This document shows positions 44,398 to 54,371 of a stretch of DNA of 64,000 nucleotides, one piece after another (within the stretch, counting starts at the first letter, position 1; each line of letters begins with the position of its first letter). Origin of the DNA: Flavobacteriales bacterium (GTDB lineage Bacteria > Bacteroidota > Bacteroidia > NS11-12g > UBA9320); the NCBI GenBank assembly GCA_020635455.1, contig JACJZT010000005.1, positions 186,001 through 250,000 of the forward strand, in the 5' to 3' direction. Under the pieces are notes generated by a model, which was not told where the DNA came from, ran no database searches, and saw only the letters and a program-made list of their open reading frames with translations. Both the position numbers and the translations under genes were made by a program.

Positions 44398-45678
44398 TTA
44401 CTTGGCTCTTAGCATGGTTTGAGGGTCGATCCTTTGATTTCCCTTCCATATCTCAAAGTGAAGCTCGGTTTTTCCGTCCGTATCGGTAACAATTTTCCCT
44501 ATGGTTTCACCGCTTTTTACCGTGTCACCTTTTTTTACATTCACCTCTTCCAATTTTGCATATACGGTGAAGTATTCGCCATGTTTAATAAGGACCGTAT
44601 TTTTCATACCCGGAATTTGCAAAATTGCGGATACAGATCCGGGAAAAACACTTTTTACAGAACTTCCGTTCAAGGCAGATATGTTCACACCGTTATTGAT
44701 AACCGTAACATCCGGTAAGGTTGGATGCTGGTGTGTACCGAATCCCTGTGTTATTTGTCCTCCATTAAGAGGCCAGGGAAGTTTATTTTTCATTTCTTCA
44801 AAGCCACTGTTATTACTTTCAGACAAATAGTTCTCCTCAGACACTTTTGAATCACCGGAGCTCTTCTTATTCTTTTCAGCCAGTTCCTTTTTTCGGCGTG
44901 CTTCTTCACGCTCTCTGGCAAGCTTAATTTCCTTCTCGATAGCAATTTTGATCGCTGCATCAAGTTTCCGGTAAGCCTGTTCTTTCTTTTTAAGGTCAAC
45001 CAGCAGCTGTGATTCTTTTTTCTGTAAAACCTTTACCAAAACCTCTGCATCGTTTTCATCCTGTTCGAGTTCAAGTTTTATCAGTTCTGTAGAATTCACG
45101 ATCCCTAATTTGTCGGCTTTGATCTTTTCGCGTTCAATCAGGTTGTTGGCCTTTGCCTCCTTTTTATGCTCGATCAAGGCCAGTTGTTGCTTTCTGAATG
45201 CAAGAAGTTTCTTTAAGTATATAAATCTCCGGATTGCCTGAGGAAAAGTGTTTGCAGAAAAAAGAAAGTTGATCTTTGAAGCAGCATGTCTCGATTTATA
45301 TCCCTGAATGACAAGATTAGCAAACTGGGATTTTAGTTTATTTATTTCATCATCCAGAAGAATCAACTCATTGTTAATTTTAAGGATGTCCTCTTCAATT
45401 TTTTCCAACTCAGAGGTATATATTTTTGACAATTCTCTCTTTTGAGCAATTTGCTTTCTCAGCTGTAACAATACCACTTCCGATTTCTGCTTTTTTTTAA
45501 TGGTCTGATCCAACTTTTTCTTGGTCTGGGCTATTTCCTTTTCCTTTTTTGTCCTCAACTTCTCAAGCTCCTTCCGGCTCTGCCCCTGCACCAGAGCAAC
45601 TCCTGCCAGTGCTATGGATATCAAAAGGAATAGTCTGAAAAACAAATTGGTGGGTTTCTTCTTAGTTTCCTTTAGCAT
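44398..45678 (-). CDS. EnvC-like murein hydrolase activator with degenerate M23 (LytM) domain
   Basis: The ATG at 45678 is used (426 residues); the frame is open to a TTG at 45711. A membrane or signal segment (about 11-30) is followed by a long coiled coil (about 35-265) and a C-terminal LytM domain (about 305-426). The first zinc-ligand motif (HxxxD in active enzymes) reads NNGVNIS, and the second H-x-H is LHFEIW, so ligands are lost and peptidase activity is not expected. That matches EnvC/NlpD-type proteins, which activate amidases at the division site. It is the third gene of the TPR-DUF4292-M23 operon and overlaps the end of the DUF4292 gene by 17 bases. Confidence 0.88.
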   Translation of the reverse strand: MLKETKKKPTNLFFRLFLLISIALAGVALVQGQSRKELEKLRTKKEKEIAQTKKKLDQTIKKKQKSEVVLLQLRKQIAQKRELSKIYTSELEKIEEDILKINNELILLDDEINKLKSQFANLVIQGYKSRHAASKINFLFSANTFPQAIRRFIYLKKLLAFRKQQLALIEHKKEAKANNLIEREKIKADKLGIVNSTELIKLELEQDENDAEVLVKVLQKKESQLLVDLKKKEQAYRKLDAAIKIAIEKEIKLAREREEARRKKELAEKNKKSSGDSKVSEENYLSESNNSGFEEMKNKLPWPLNGGQITQGFGTHQHPTLPDVTVINNGVNISALNGSSVKSVFPGSVSAILQIPGMKNTVLIKHGEYFTVYAKLEEVNVKKGDTVKSGETIGKIVTDTDGKTELHFEIWKGNQRIDPQTMLRAK

Positions 45679-46423
45679 ATTTGTCGGGGATGTTAAATGG
45701 GTAAGCTTCAATTTTTCCGGTTGAAATGGTGCTGTTTTCCATTTTCAGGGTAATTTCCTTTGAATTATTCAAAATGTGAACATCAAGTTTTCCCGGAAAT
45801 TTTTGATCGTCAATTTTCTTATAGTTCGAATATTCGATCCGAGCAGAGGATTCTTCTATCAGGTGCTTAAAAAACTGTTCCGTAAGATGGTCGTGCTTAT
45901 CAACCTTTAAATTTCCGGAAACATATTCATCCCGGTAGGAAAAATCAAGATCTTCTTCGGCCGGTGTGTATTTTTGAAGATCAAAAACCGGATAAGCTGT
46001 GAGCATGGATTGTATTTGAGTCAAACTTAAGTCTGTTCCGATCAGTTTTTTAATGTAGTTATAATCGTATAAATAATACTGTCTCTCAAGGCGGCTCATT
46101 ACAATAATGGAGTCTTTGGTCATTTTGACCCTCACTGCCTCGAAACCAACGGATGTAATAGAGATCCAGATAAGACTGTCGAACCGCATTCTAACATTCA
46201 TGTTGAAGGATTGACTCATATTAGGGTCTTTATAACTGCATTTGATCTTATAACTCAGGTAATCAAAATTAAAGGCCCTGTTATGAACCGATTTAATTCC
46301 CGGATGGATCACGGTATTCTCATTAAGGGCTTTCCTTCCGGAAATTGAACTTTGATTTCTCCTTGACTTACATGAAGAGGCTGCAAGTACCAAACCAAAT
46401 ACGATCAGAAATAATCGATTCAT
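45662..46423 (-). CDS. DUF4292 lipoprotein
   Basis: A lipoprotein signal (LAASSC, Cys18) precedes a LolA/LolB-like beta-rich half-barrel of the DUF4292 type (253 residues), with SYKIKCSYKD, RFDSLIWISITS and a C-terminal LDVHILNNSKEITLKMENS. The fold suggests lipid or lipoprotein handling in the envelope, but the function is not established. It overlaps the upstream TPR gene by 4 bases (ATGA) and the downstream EnvC-like gene by 17 bases, so this is a tightly coupled operon conserved in Bacteroidota. Confidence 0.85.
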   Translation of the reverse strand: MNRLFLIVFGLVLAASSCKSRRNQSSISGRKALNENTVIHPGIKSVHNRAFNFDYLSYKIKCSYKDPNMSQSFNMNVRMRFDSLIWISITSVGFEAVRVKMTKDSIIVMSRLERQYYLYDYNYIKKLIGTDLSLTQIQSMLTAYPVFDLQKYTPAEEDLDFSYRDEYVSGNLKVDKHDHLTEQFFKHLIEESSARIEYSNYKKIDDQKFPGKLDVHILNNSKEITLKMENSTISTGKIEAYPFNIPDKYAKGN

Positions 46424-48150
46424 TTATTGCTGTGCAATTTTAATAATTTCTCTTGTAATGTTTTATTCTCCGGATTGAGTTTTAGGGCTTTCTTCCAAAT
46501 TTCGGAGGCTTTCAACGAATCTCCCATTTTGAGATACAGATCACCCAAATGCTCAAGTACTTCGGCATGGTCGCCTAAAATTGAAAGAGCCTTCTTTATC
46601 CATTCTTCTGCCTCAGCATGGTTTCCTTTGGCCATCAGGATACAACCGTAAGTATCCGAATAGGAACCATTATCCGGGTCCAGCGATAAGGCTTTTTTAA
46701 TCAGACGTTCAGCTTTATCAAGATCCGAACTTCGTTTAAACAGATTATAGGCGTAGTTGTTTAGGGCAATAGGATTTTGAGTATCAACGGCTATGGCTTT
46801 TTCAAAATATTCATCCGATTTTGCATAAACCTTTTTTTCATACCAGGCATCGGCAAGGGTGAGATACAGTTGAATCCTTTCATCGTCTGCAAACGAAATA
46901 TCAAGTCCGGCTTCTGCTGTTTCAATTGCAAGATCATATTTCTTTACTCTGAATGCCGACTGACTGTGAATAATGTATAAACCCGGTCTGCTTGCAAATT
47001 GCTTCAGGGCATCCTTACTGTCTTCGTAAAGAAACTGATCGTTGGATAATTTTACATCCATTCCAAACAATTTTTGCCATAAGCGATAATCCGAACCATC
47101 CAGCTCTAAAGAACTTTTTAGATACTTTCTTGCATTCGGAACATCATCGATGGCAAATAACATATCGCTGTAAACCTGATAACCCAGTGCATCTTCCGGA
47201 TGTGTTTTAATAAGTTTTTCGGCAAGTTCAAAAGCCTGCGATTTACTGGTTTCGTCTTTCTTGATGAGAAAGTAATAAGAGGTTATGACCTTAAGTTTGT
47301 GTTGTATGTTTACATTGGGATCCGAAAATGCTTTGCTCAGGTATTTGAATGAAGCCTCATTATCTCCTTCCTTTCTGAGAACATCCGCCATACCAAAACA
47401 GGCAAAGCCATTGTTTTCATCAATTTCAAGGATCTTCAAGTACGTTTCACGGGCTTCATCGTTTCGCTTCGCTTTGATCTGAGTTTCGGCAAGAAGACCA
47501 AGGTACTGTACATTATCGGGATGGGCCAGGGCAAGTTTTTCAATTATCATCACAGCATCCTCCGGTTTATTGAATCCGAAATAAAGATTTTCGAGTTTCC
47601 TGCAAACTTCTTCCACAGGACCAAATTTGTCGATGTACTTTTCAAAATAGTACACCGCTTCCTTGTAGTTTTCGGCATTGATGAACTGGTTCCCGGCTTC
47701 AATGTAATTGCTTTTGCGATCGGGGTCTTTTTCAACCATTTTCTTAAACAGTTCAGCTGATTTCTGATACTGACGGGTTACACTGTACATTTGAGCCAGT
47801 TGCCCGTAATACCAATGGTTGTATGTTTTGTTCCTTTTTATGGCGATCTCGGCCCAGTGAATGGCTTCGTCGTTTCTCTTTTCTTTGAACAATACATTGG
47901 CAAGCTGATAAATTGCTTCGTGACTTCCCGGAATAATGTTTACTGCTTTCTCAAATTCACTAATTGCAAGCTCATATTGCCCAAGAACCTTGGCCTTTGC
48001 ACCGTTATAATAATGATTGTTAAACGTTTTACGGGTCATATACCCAACTTCAGAGTCGGGTTCTCTTGAAGCATGACTGCCTGATTTGCAAGCGCTTAAA
48101 GTAATAAGGCCAGGAAAAAGTAAAGGCAGTATTAAACCTCTGATTTTCAT
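46420..48150 (-). CDS. TPR-repeat lipoprotein
   Basis: The start is the ATG at 48150, which gives a lipoprotein signal (GLITLSAC, Cys21); the frame stays open to 48258 but the extra residues have no signal. The 576 residues are mostly tetratricopeptide repeats, at least ten, for example GSHEAIYQLANVLFKEKRND and NPIALNNYAYNLFKRSSDLD. It acts as a scaffold, probably at the inner face of the outer membrane. It heads the TPR-DUF4292-EnvC-like operon, which suggests a shared role in envelope or division-site assembly. A TAGGTTTG box lies upstream at 48193-48200. Confidence 0.88.
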   Translation of the reverse strand: MKIRGLILPLLFPGLITLSACKSGSHASREPDSEVGYMTRKTFNNHYYNGAKAKVLGQYELAISEFEKAVNIIPGSHEAIYQLANVLFKEKRNDEAIHWAEIAIKRNKTYNHWYYGQLAQMYSVTRQYQKSAELFKKMVEKDPDRKSNYIEAGNQFINAENYKEAVYYFEKYIDKFGPVEEVCRKLENLYFGFNKPEDAVMIIEKLALAHPDNVQYLGLLAETQIKAKRNDEARETYLKILEIDENNGFACFGMADVLRKEGDNEASFKYLSKAFSDPNVNIQHKLKVITSYYFLIKKDETSKSQAFELAEKLIKTHPEDALGYQVYSDMLFAIDDVPNARKYLKSSLELDGSDYRLWQKLFGMDVKLSNDQFLYEDSKDALKQFASRPGLYIIHSQSAFRVKKYDLAIETAEAGLDISFADDERIQLYLTLADAWYEKKVYAKSDEYFEKAIAVDTQNPIALNNYAYNLFKRSSDLDKAERLIKKALSLDPDNGSYSDTYGCILMAKGNHAEAEEWIKKALSILGDHAEVLEHLGDLYLKMGDSLKASEIWKKALKLNPENKTLQEKLLKLHSNK

Positions 48151-48192
48151 ATAATTTAAAACAGCTAATTTAAGCACCTTATTGTGTTTTAT

Positions 48193-48200
48193 CAAACCTA
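48193..48200 (-). promoter_or_regulatory. Candidate -7 box for the TPR-DUF4292-EnvC operon
   Basis: The minus strand reads TAGGTTTG, 42 bases before the ATG at 48150. Full TAnnTTTG match, no TTG at standard spacing. Confidence 0.35.
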
Positions 48201-48333
48201 TATCGATGTAGGGAGCTTTAAAACCTGTTCGTAATTTGGATCGTATGAGATTATCCATAAAAAAACGGAAAACCTGAATATTTTATTCCATTGAATATTG
48301 TACTCTCCTGATAGAGCACTGGCCTTTTCATAT

Positions 48334-48341
48334 TATCTTTG
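48334..48341 (+). promoter_or_regulatory. Candidate -7 box for sucA
   Basis: TATCTTTG followed by CTGC, nine bases before the ATG at 48351. The arrangement TAnCTTTGCTGC-N5-ATG is the same as at sucB. The best -33 candidate is CTG at 48308-48310 (23-base spacer), one mismatch from TTG. Confidence 0.5.
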
Positions 48342-48350
48342 CTGCAAACA

Positions 48351-51065
48351 ATGATTGGACATTCATATCTCTCAAATGCTGATGTAAGTTCTATCGATAC
48401 CCTGTACCAGCAATACCGATCCGATAATGAATCGGTGGATTTCGGCTGGCGAAAATTTTTCGAAGGTTTTGATCTTGCATATAATACAAATGGTGAAGTA
48501 ACTCCGGAAACTTCTGAAGCCATGCGTAAGGAAATAAACGTTTTAAATTTAATTAATTACGGTTACCGTACCCGCGGTCATTTGTTTACCAAAACCAACC
48601 CGGTAAGAGAAAGAAGAAATTACACACCGGATCTGGATATAGCCAATTTTGATCTTGAACCGGAGGATCTCGACAGAACCTTTAATGCCGGAATGGAAAT
48701 TGGAATTGGTCCGGCTAAATTAAAAGACATCATAGATTTTTTGAGTAAAACTTATTGCAATCATATTGGTGCAGAGCTTATGTACATTTTGGTGCCCGAA
48801 TGCAGGAAATGGTTGCTGGATAAAATGGAAAGCACTCAAAATACGCCTAATTTCAGCATTGATGAAAAAAGGCATATTCTCAATAAATTAAACCAGGCTT
48901 CGGTTTTTGAAAACTTTCTGCATACAAAATACATTGGGCAAAAACGCTTTTCGCTTGAAGGACTTGAAGGATTAATACCTGCTTTGGATGCCATAATAAA
49001 CAAAGCTTCAGAACTAGGTGCCAAACAATTTGTATTGGGAATGGCACATCGCGGAAGACTAAATGTTCTGGCCAATGTAATGGGAAAAACGTACGAAGAG
49101 ATCTTTACGGAATTTGAAGGCAAGGCATATTCTGATGCAGTATTTGAAGGTGATGTTAAATATCATATGGGTTACAGCAGTGAGTTCACCACCCCAAAAG
49201 GTCATACGGTTAAATTAAAATTAAGTCCTAACCCGTCACATCTCGAAGCGGTCAATACGGTTGTGAAAGGTATGGCAAAGGCCAAACTGGATCTCAATCA
49301 TAACAATGATCTCAATACGGTTATTCCAATACTGGTTCACGGGGATGCTTCGATCTCCGGACAGGGAATTATGTATGAAACCGTTCAGATGAGTGCACTG
49401 GAGCCTTATAATGTGGGAGGAACCATTCATATTGTTGCGAATAATCAAATTGGGTTTACCACCAATTACCAGGATGGCCGTTCTTCGATCTATTGCACGG
49501 ATGTAGCAAAAGTAACCCGCTGTCCTGTTTTTCATGTTAATGCGGATGATGCAGAAGCGATTGTATATGTAATGAATCTTGCCGTAGAGTTCAGGCAACG
49601 CTATCATGAAGATGTTTTTATTGATCTTTTAGGATACAGGAAATATGGACATAATGAAGGCGATGAACCTCGATTTACTCAACCTGTATTATACAAGGCC
49701 ATCGCAAAACACAAAAGTCCCAGAGAGATCTACTCCCAACAATTGCTGGAAAGTGGAAAAATTACGGCGAAGCTTGCAAGGGAAATGGAAGAGGAGTTTA
49801 AAAGATCTTTACAGGAAAAGCTCGATTTTGTAAGAGCAGATAATGTGGTAAAAAGTAATTTATTGGCGAAAAATGTTTGGGCAAAATATCGGAAATCAGA
49901 ATTAAAAGACTTTGAAAAATCTCCTGACACATCTGTAAAGAAGGAACTACTGGTTAGTGTTGTAAAAAAAATTACCGGCATTCCTTCTGAATACGTTCCC
50001 ATTCAGAAAATATCAAAGCTTTTTAAAGACCGTGCTGAAATGCTGAACAGAGATTCTTTTGACTGGGCAATGGGAGAATTACTCGCTTACTCTACCCTTT
50101 TAACCGAAGGATTCCCTGTGCGCATGACCGGACAGGATATTGAAAGGGGAACCTTCAGTCACCGGCATGCGGTACTGAAAAAGGAAGACACCGAGCTTGA
50201 ATACATTCCTCTGAATCACATAAGTCCAAACCAGAAAAAATTTGAAATATACAATTCCAACCTTTCTGAATTCGGAGTATTGGGTTTTGAATACGGCTAC
50301 AGTGTTACTGCACCTGAAACCTTAACCATATGGGAGGCTCAATTCGGAGATTTTGCAAATGGCGCTCAGATCATAATTGATCAATTTATCAGTAGTGGAG
50401 AAACAAAATGGAAAGTTTCAAGTGGACTGGTCTTGCTTTTACCACATGGATATGAAGGTCAGGGACCTGAACATTCCTCAGCAAGACTGGAAAGATTCCT
50501 TCAATTGAGCGCGAACGGAAATATGCAGGTTATCAACCCAACCACCCCTTCAAGTTTGTTTCATGCCTTACGACGACAAATGCACCGTGATTTCAGGACA
50601 CCCTTAATTGTTATGACACCTAAATCTCTGCTTCGGCACCCTGCATGTGTAAGTAAATTGGAGGAATTTACCAAAGGTGGTTTCAAAGAGGTTATTGATG
50701 ATCCCGAGGCTAATCCGGCATCTATTAAAAGAGTATTGTTCTGCTCCGGAAAAATTTATTACGAATTGCTCCATAAAAAACAAACAGAGGGTGTTAAAAA
50801 TATTGCCATTGTACGACTCGAACAATTATACCCGCTTCCGTCTGAGCAAATCAATGCAATTTTTGACCGATACAAAAAAGCAGAATATTTCTGGGTTCAG
50901 GAGGAACCAAAAAATATGGGAGCCTGGTTGTTTCTTCACCGTTATACCTTAAATGCTTCCCTCAAACGAATCAGTCGGGAAAGCAGCAGCACGCCGGCAA
51001 CGGGTTATGCATACGTGCATCAAAAGGAGCAAAAGGAAATCATAGAAACAGCATTTTCACTTTAA
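48351..51065 (+). CDS. sucA: 2-oxoglutarate dehydrogenase E1 component
   Basis: E1 decarboxylates 2-oxoglutarate with thiamine diphosphate. From the ATG at 48351 (904 residues) the protein has the E1o N-terminal tail (about 1-40, SSIDTLYQQYRSDNESVDFGWRKFFEGF), a ThDP-binding domain with GMAHRGRLN (about 226-234) and HGDASISGQG (about 327-336), the metal-binding NNQIGFTTN segment, and the transketolase-type pyrimidine domain (about 575-780) with HGYEGQGPEHSSARLERFL. The full length and tail distinguish it from pyruvate dehydrogenase E1. sucB is about 14 kb upstream rather than directly downstream. Confidence 0.97.
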   Translation: MIGHSYLSNADVSSIDTLYQQYRSDNESVDFGWRKFFEGFDLAYNTNGEVTPETSEAMRKEINVLNLINYGYRTRGHLFTKTNPVRERRNYTPDLDIANFDLEPEDLDRTFNAGMEIGIGPAKLKDIIDFLSKTYCNHIGAELMYILVPECRKWLLDKMESTQNTPNFSIDEKRHILNKLNQASVFENFLHTKYIGQKRFSLEGLEGLIPALDAIINKASELGAKQFVLGMAHRGRLNVLANVMGKTYEEIFTEFEGKAYSDAVFEGDVKYHMGYSSEFTTPKGHTVKLKLSPNPSHLEAVNTVVKGMAKAKLDLNHNNDLNTVIPILVHGDASISGQGIMYETVQMSALEPYNVGGTIHIVANNQIGFTTNYQDGRSSIYCTDVAKVTRCPVFHVNADDAEAIVYVMNLAVEFRQRYHEDVFIDLLGYRKYGHNEGDEPRFTQPVLYKAIAKHKSPREIYSQQLLESGKITAKLAREMEEEFKRSLQEKLDFVRADNVVKSNLLAKNVWAKYRKSELKDFEKSPDTSVKKELLVSVVKKITGIPSEYVPIQKISKLFKDRAEMLNRDSFDWAMGELLAYSTLLTEGFPVRMTGQDIERGTFSHRHAVLKKEDTELEYIPLNHISPNQKKFEIYNSNLSEFGVLGFEYGYSVTAPETLTIWEAQFGDFANGAQIIIDQFISSGETKWKVSSGLVLLLPHGYEGQGPEHSSARLERFLQLSANGNMQVINPTTPSSLFHALRRQMHRDFRTPLIVMTPKSLLRHPACVSKLEEFTKGGFKEVIDDPEANPASIKRVLFCSGKIYYELLHKKQTEGVKNIAIVRLEQLYPLPSEQINAIFDRYKKAEYFWVQEEPKNMGAWLFLHRYTLNASLKRISRESSSTPATGYAYVHQKEQKEIIETAFSL

Positions 51066-51102
51066 CCGATGGAAAAGCCAGACGTTAAAGCTATTGGTTT
51101 TG

Positions 51103-52422
51103 ATGGATTCAATTGAACTAAATGTTGTATTTGAGGATAATGCAGAATGGAAAACTGCCTGGCAAATAATACATGAGGAAAATCGATCTGTTAATCTATC
51201 CGGAAAAGCCGGAACGGGTAAATCAACTTTTATTAAGGCCTTAAAAAAATTTTCTTCTAAAAAAATTCTCCTCACAGCGCCCACAGGTCTTGCAGCATTA
51301 AACATCAACGGGGTTACTTTGCATTCCTTGTTTGGTTTGCCCTTTGGACTTATGTTGCCAAACGACAGTCGTTTGAAAAGACACAGTTTGTCGCAACTTA
51401 AAAAAAAGTTGCTTAAAAAATGTGACTTACTGGTAATTGACGAGATCAGTATGGTTCGGGCAGATGTGTTGGATGCCATTGACCTTTTGCTTCAAAAATA
51501 TTGTAAAGACCCAATGCCATTTGGAGGAAAGCAGGTAGTTTTGGTTGGAGATAACTTTCAACTGGAACCTGTGGTCAGGAATGAAGAAAGAGATTTATTG
51601 TACAATCATTACGAGAGTCCTTACTATTTTAGTTCGAAGGTCTTTAACAGGATCAATATTGAGAAGATCGAGCTTAAAAAGGTTTACCGTCAAACCGATC
51701 CTTACTTTATTTCTTTACTTAATCAAATTCGGGTAGGAACCATAAATGAATACGAATTGGCAGAATTAAACAGCAGGCAAATTGCTCCTGAAAGTATATC
51801 AAAAACATCTGAGTTCAGCATTATTCTGGCACCTAAAAGCATCACCGTAAGCCTGGAGAACCTGATAAAACTGAAAGCAATAAAGAGCAGGGAATATACA
51901 TCTGAAGCTTTAATACTTGGTAGATTTAACCCTTCCTCCTATCCAACCGATGAGGTGCTCCGGCTTAAGGAAGGAGCCCAGATAATTATGGTAAAAAATG
52001 ATAAAAACAGAAACTGGGTAAATGGCAGTCTGGGAATAATAAAATCCATATCGGAAAATAATCTGCTCATCAAACTGGAAAATGGCAAATTGGTTGATGT
52101 ATTCAGAGAAGACTGGGAACAAATTGAATACGATTTTGATAAAAGTACCCAAACCATTAAAGAAAATGTTGTGGGTACTTTCAGACAATTTCCCGTTAAA
52201 CTTGCATGGGCAATTACAATTCATAAAAGTCAGGGTTTGACCTTTAGCCGGGTTGTTTTAAATCTTGAAGGAGGCACCTTTGCTTCCGGCCAATTATATG
52301 TAGCCTTAAGCCGTTGCAGGTCACTTGAAGGACTATACCTCACCCAAAAAATCGAAAAGAGTGACATTAAGGTAAATACAGAAATTTTGAAGTATTCGGG
52401 CCTTGGAAAATACATTGAATAG
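51103..52422 (+). CDS. PIF1-like superfamily 1 helicase
   Basis: This is a 439-residue SF1B ATPase. Walker A is SGKAGTGKST (about 33-42), motif Ia is TAPTGLAALNINGVTLHSLF, Walker B is LLVIDEISM (about 110-118) and motif III is VVLVGDNFQLEPV. C-terminal 2B/motif V-VI elements are AITIHKSQGLTFSRV (near 371-385) and YVALSRCRSLEGL. These are PIF1/RecD-type motifs; the small size fits Bacteroidota PIF1-like helicases. It may act in replication or recombination. It starts 37 bases after sucA and may read through from it. Confidence 0.9.
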   Translation: MDSIELNVVFEDNAEWKTAWQIIHEENRSVNLSGKAGTGKSTFIKALKKFSSKKILLTAPTGLAALNINGVTLHSLFGLPFGLMLPNDSRLKRHSLSQLKKKLLKKCDLLVIDEISMVRADVLDAIDLLLQKYCKDPMPFGGKQVVLVGDNFQLEPVVRNEERDLLYNHYESPYYFSSKVFNRINIEKIELKKVYRQTDPYFISLLNQIRVGTINEYELAELNSRQIAPESISKTSEFSIILAPKSITVSLENLIKLKAIKSREYTSEALILGRFNPSSYPTDEVLRLKEGAQIIMVKNDKNRNWVNGSLGIIKSISENNLLIKLENGKLVDVFREDWEQIEYDFDKSTQTIKENVVGTFRQFPVKLAWAITIHKSQGLTFSRVVLNLEGGTFASGQLYVALSRCRSLEGLYLTQKIEKSDIKVNTEILKYSGLGKYIE

Positions 52423-52501
52423 AGGATTCTAAACGAATGACCTGAATCAATTTCCTTTAATTGTATTAAAAGCCGTTTATTTTTTATACACTTGCAGTAG
52501 C

Positions 52502-54145
52502 ATGAAATCCAAAATCTTTACTCTTCTCTTTTTCTGCTTTACGGTATCATCCATGGCTCAAAATAAGGGTGTTCTTTCAGGAAACCTGCAAAGCTCTTTT
52601 AACGTATTTCTGGTCGATTCAAATATTGGGGTTACGGAAAGCACTTCACCGCAATACGGTACTCAAAAATCGAGTGCAGAAGCCTTTTTGTTTCTGAACT
52701 ATAACAATTTTGGCTTTGATTTCGCTGCGCGATTCGATATGTTTAACAATTCAAATTTGTTAAATCCAACCGGCTCATATTCTGATCAGGGCTTAGGATT
52801 CTGGCAAATTTCAAAAGAAATTGAAAAGCTAAAGATCACAGCCGGATACTTCTATGAACAGTTTGGTTCCGGTATTGTTTTTCGGTCGTATGAGGACCGT
52901 TTAATTGGTATTGATTATGCCATTCAGGGTTTAAAAGCCCGTTATAGAATAAATGATAACCTGGCGGTAAAAGCTTTTACAGGAAGGCAAAAAGGTTTTC
53001 AGGAAAACCGATTCGGTTTTGCCAATCAAATTGTAAAAGGTTTTAACATTGAAGGCAAAAAAACTATTAAGAAAGTAAACCTTGACGGAGGAGCCTCTAT
53101 TGTAAACCGAACCCTTGATAATCAAAGTATGGCCTCCATAGTTTCGGAAATAAACAATTTACCTAATGTTGAGGACCGTTTTTATCCGAAATACAATACT
53201 TACTCTTATAATGGATATCTAAATTCATCCTACAAATATTTTACTCTGGGTTTGGAATATGTTGGCAAAACGAAAGAAGCGATCAGGGATCAGATAACAG
53301 GTGACTTAAAAAACAAAGCCGGTGAAGTGATCATTGCTAATTTTGGTTTTTCAAAATCTAAGTTGGGAAAGAAAAAAAAGGGAGGATACGGACTTAACTT
53401 TCAGTACCGAAGAATTGACAGCTACAACATGACCCTGTCACCAAATGTACGCGCTTTGGAAGGGCTTGTAGGCTTTGTACCTTCACTAACACAACAAAGC
53501 TCATACAGGCTTTTGGCCCGATATGCAGCTCAGGCAATAACCACCGGTGAAGAAGGTCTGCAAATGGATATGAACATTGTGCTCGATAAGAAAAATACCA
53601 TTACCATAAACCTTGCCGATATTAAACAACTCAATGGTGAGCAACTTTATCGTGAATATTACATTGATTATTTAAGAAAATTCAGTTTAAAATTAAAAAC
53701 GAGGATAGGAGTTCAATCTATTTTTTACGACCAACAAATTTATCAGGGAAAATTAGGGCATGCAGATGTAAAAACCATCACACCATTTTTTGATATTACC
53801 TATAAACCCGATCGAAAAAATTCGTTCCGGTTTGAGGGACAATACATGAAAACAGAACAGGATTATGGAAGTTTTGCCAATATTTTGATAGAGTGGAATC
53901 ATTCACCTCATTTTTCATTTCAGGTTTCAGACATGATAAATACGGAACCACACAGATACGAAGACAATCCTGCTCCTGATAAAATTTTACACTATTATTC
54001 TATTTTTGGAAAGTATATTGTAAATACTACCTCATTTACCTTGGCCTATATCAAACAGGTTGAAGGAATTAATTGTTCAGGAGGTGTTTGTCGTCTTGAA
54101 CCTGCTTTCAGTGGGGTGAGGTTTACTTTAACAACAAACTTTTAA
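52502..54145 (+). CDS. DUF6029 outer-membrane protein
   Basis: A signal peptide (about 1-19, TLLFFCFTVSSMAQ) is followed by a beta-barrel-like sheet over the rest of the 547 residues, ending in a beta strand with a terminal Phe (VRFTLTTNF). That is a typical outer-membrane insertion signal. The conserved DUF6029 segment YFYEQFGSGIVFRSYEDR (about 120-137) is clear. The family is Bacteroidota-specific and has no assigned function; transport through the outer membrane is a guess. It stands alone between the helicase and the T9SS gene. Confidence 0.82.
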   Translation: MKSKIFTLLFFCFTVSSMAQNKGVLSGNLQSSFNVFLVDSNIGVTESTSPQYGTQKSSAEAFLFLNYNNFGFDFAARFDMFNNSNLLNPTGSYSDQGLGFWQISKEIEKLKITAGYFYEQFGSGIVFRSYEDRLIGIDYAIQGLKARYRINDNLAVKAFTGRQKGFQENRFGFANQIVKGFNIEGKKTIKKVNLDGGASIVNRTLDNQSMASIVSEINNLPNVEDRFYPKYNTYSYNGYLNSSYKYFTLGLEYVGKTKEAIRDQITGDLKNKAGEVIIANFGFSKSKLGKKKKGGYGLNFQYRRIDSYNMTLSPNVRALEGLVGFVPSLTQQSSYRLLARYAAQAITTGEEGLQMDMNIVLDKKNTITINLADIKQLNGEQLYREYYIDYLRKFSLKLKTRIGVQSIFYDQQIYQGKLGHADVKTITPFFDITYKPDRKNSFRFEGQYMKTEQDYGSFANILIEWNHSPHFSFQVSDMINTEPHRYEDNPAPDKILHYYSIFGKYIVNTTSFTLAYIKQVEGINCSGGVCRLEPAFSGVRFTLTTNF

Positions 54146-54371
54146 CGAATAAGCTTTCGGATAAAAACGAAACAAGTTTAGAATCCATTTAAAGTTTTAC
54201 ACCTAAGCCCAGTTTATTTACCTTTTTATAGAACGAAAGGTTTCCGGTTGAAGTGAAATAAAGGCATTCTAATCGATCGTAATTTAAAGCCTGGTCCTTC
54301 TTTCATAATATAGTTATGCGCTACCCATGAAAAGCCCAGGAACAAAAATGACACTCTCTACTAAAAAAAAT

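Noticed and set aside
54230..54251. ACCTTT...AAAGGT stem after the DUF6029 gene
   Set aside because: Six base pairs with a ten-base loop and only three following T residues; too weak to call a terminator.
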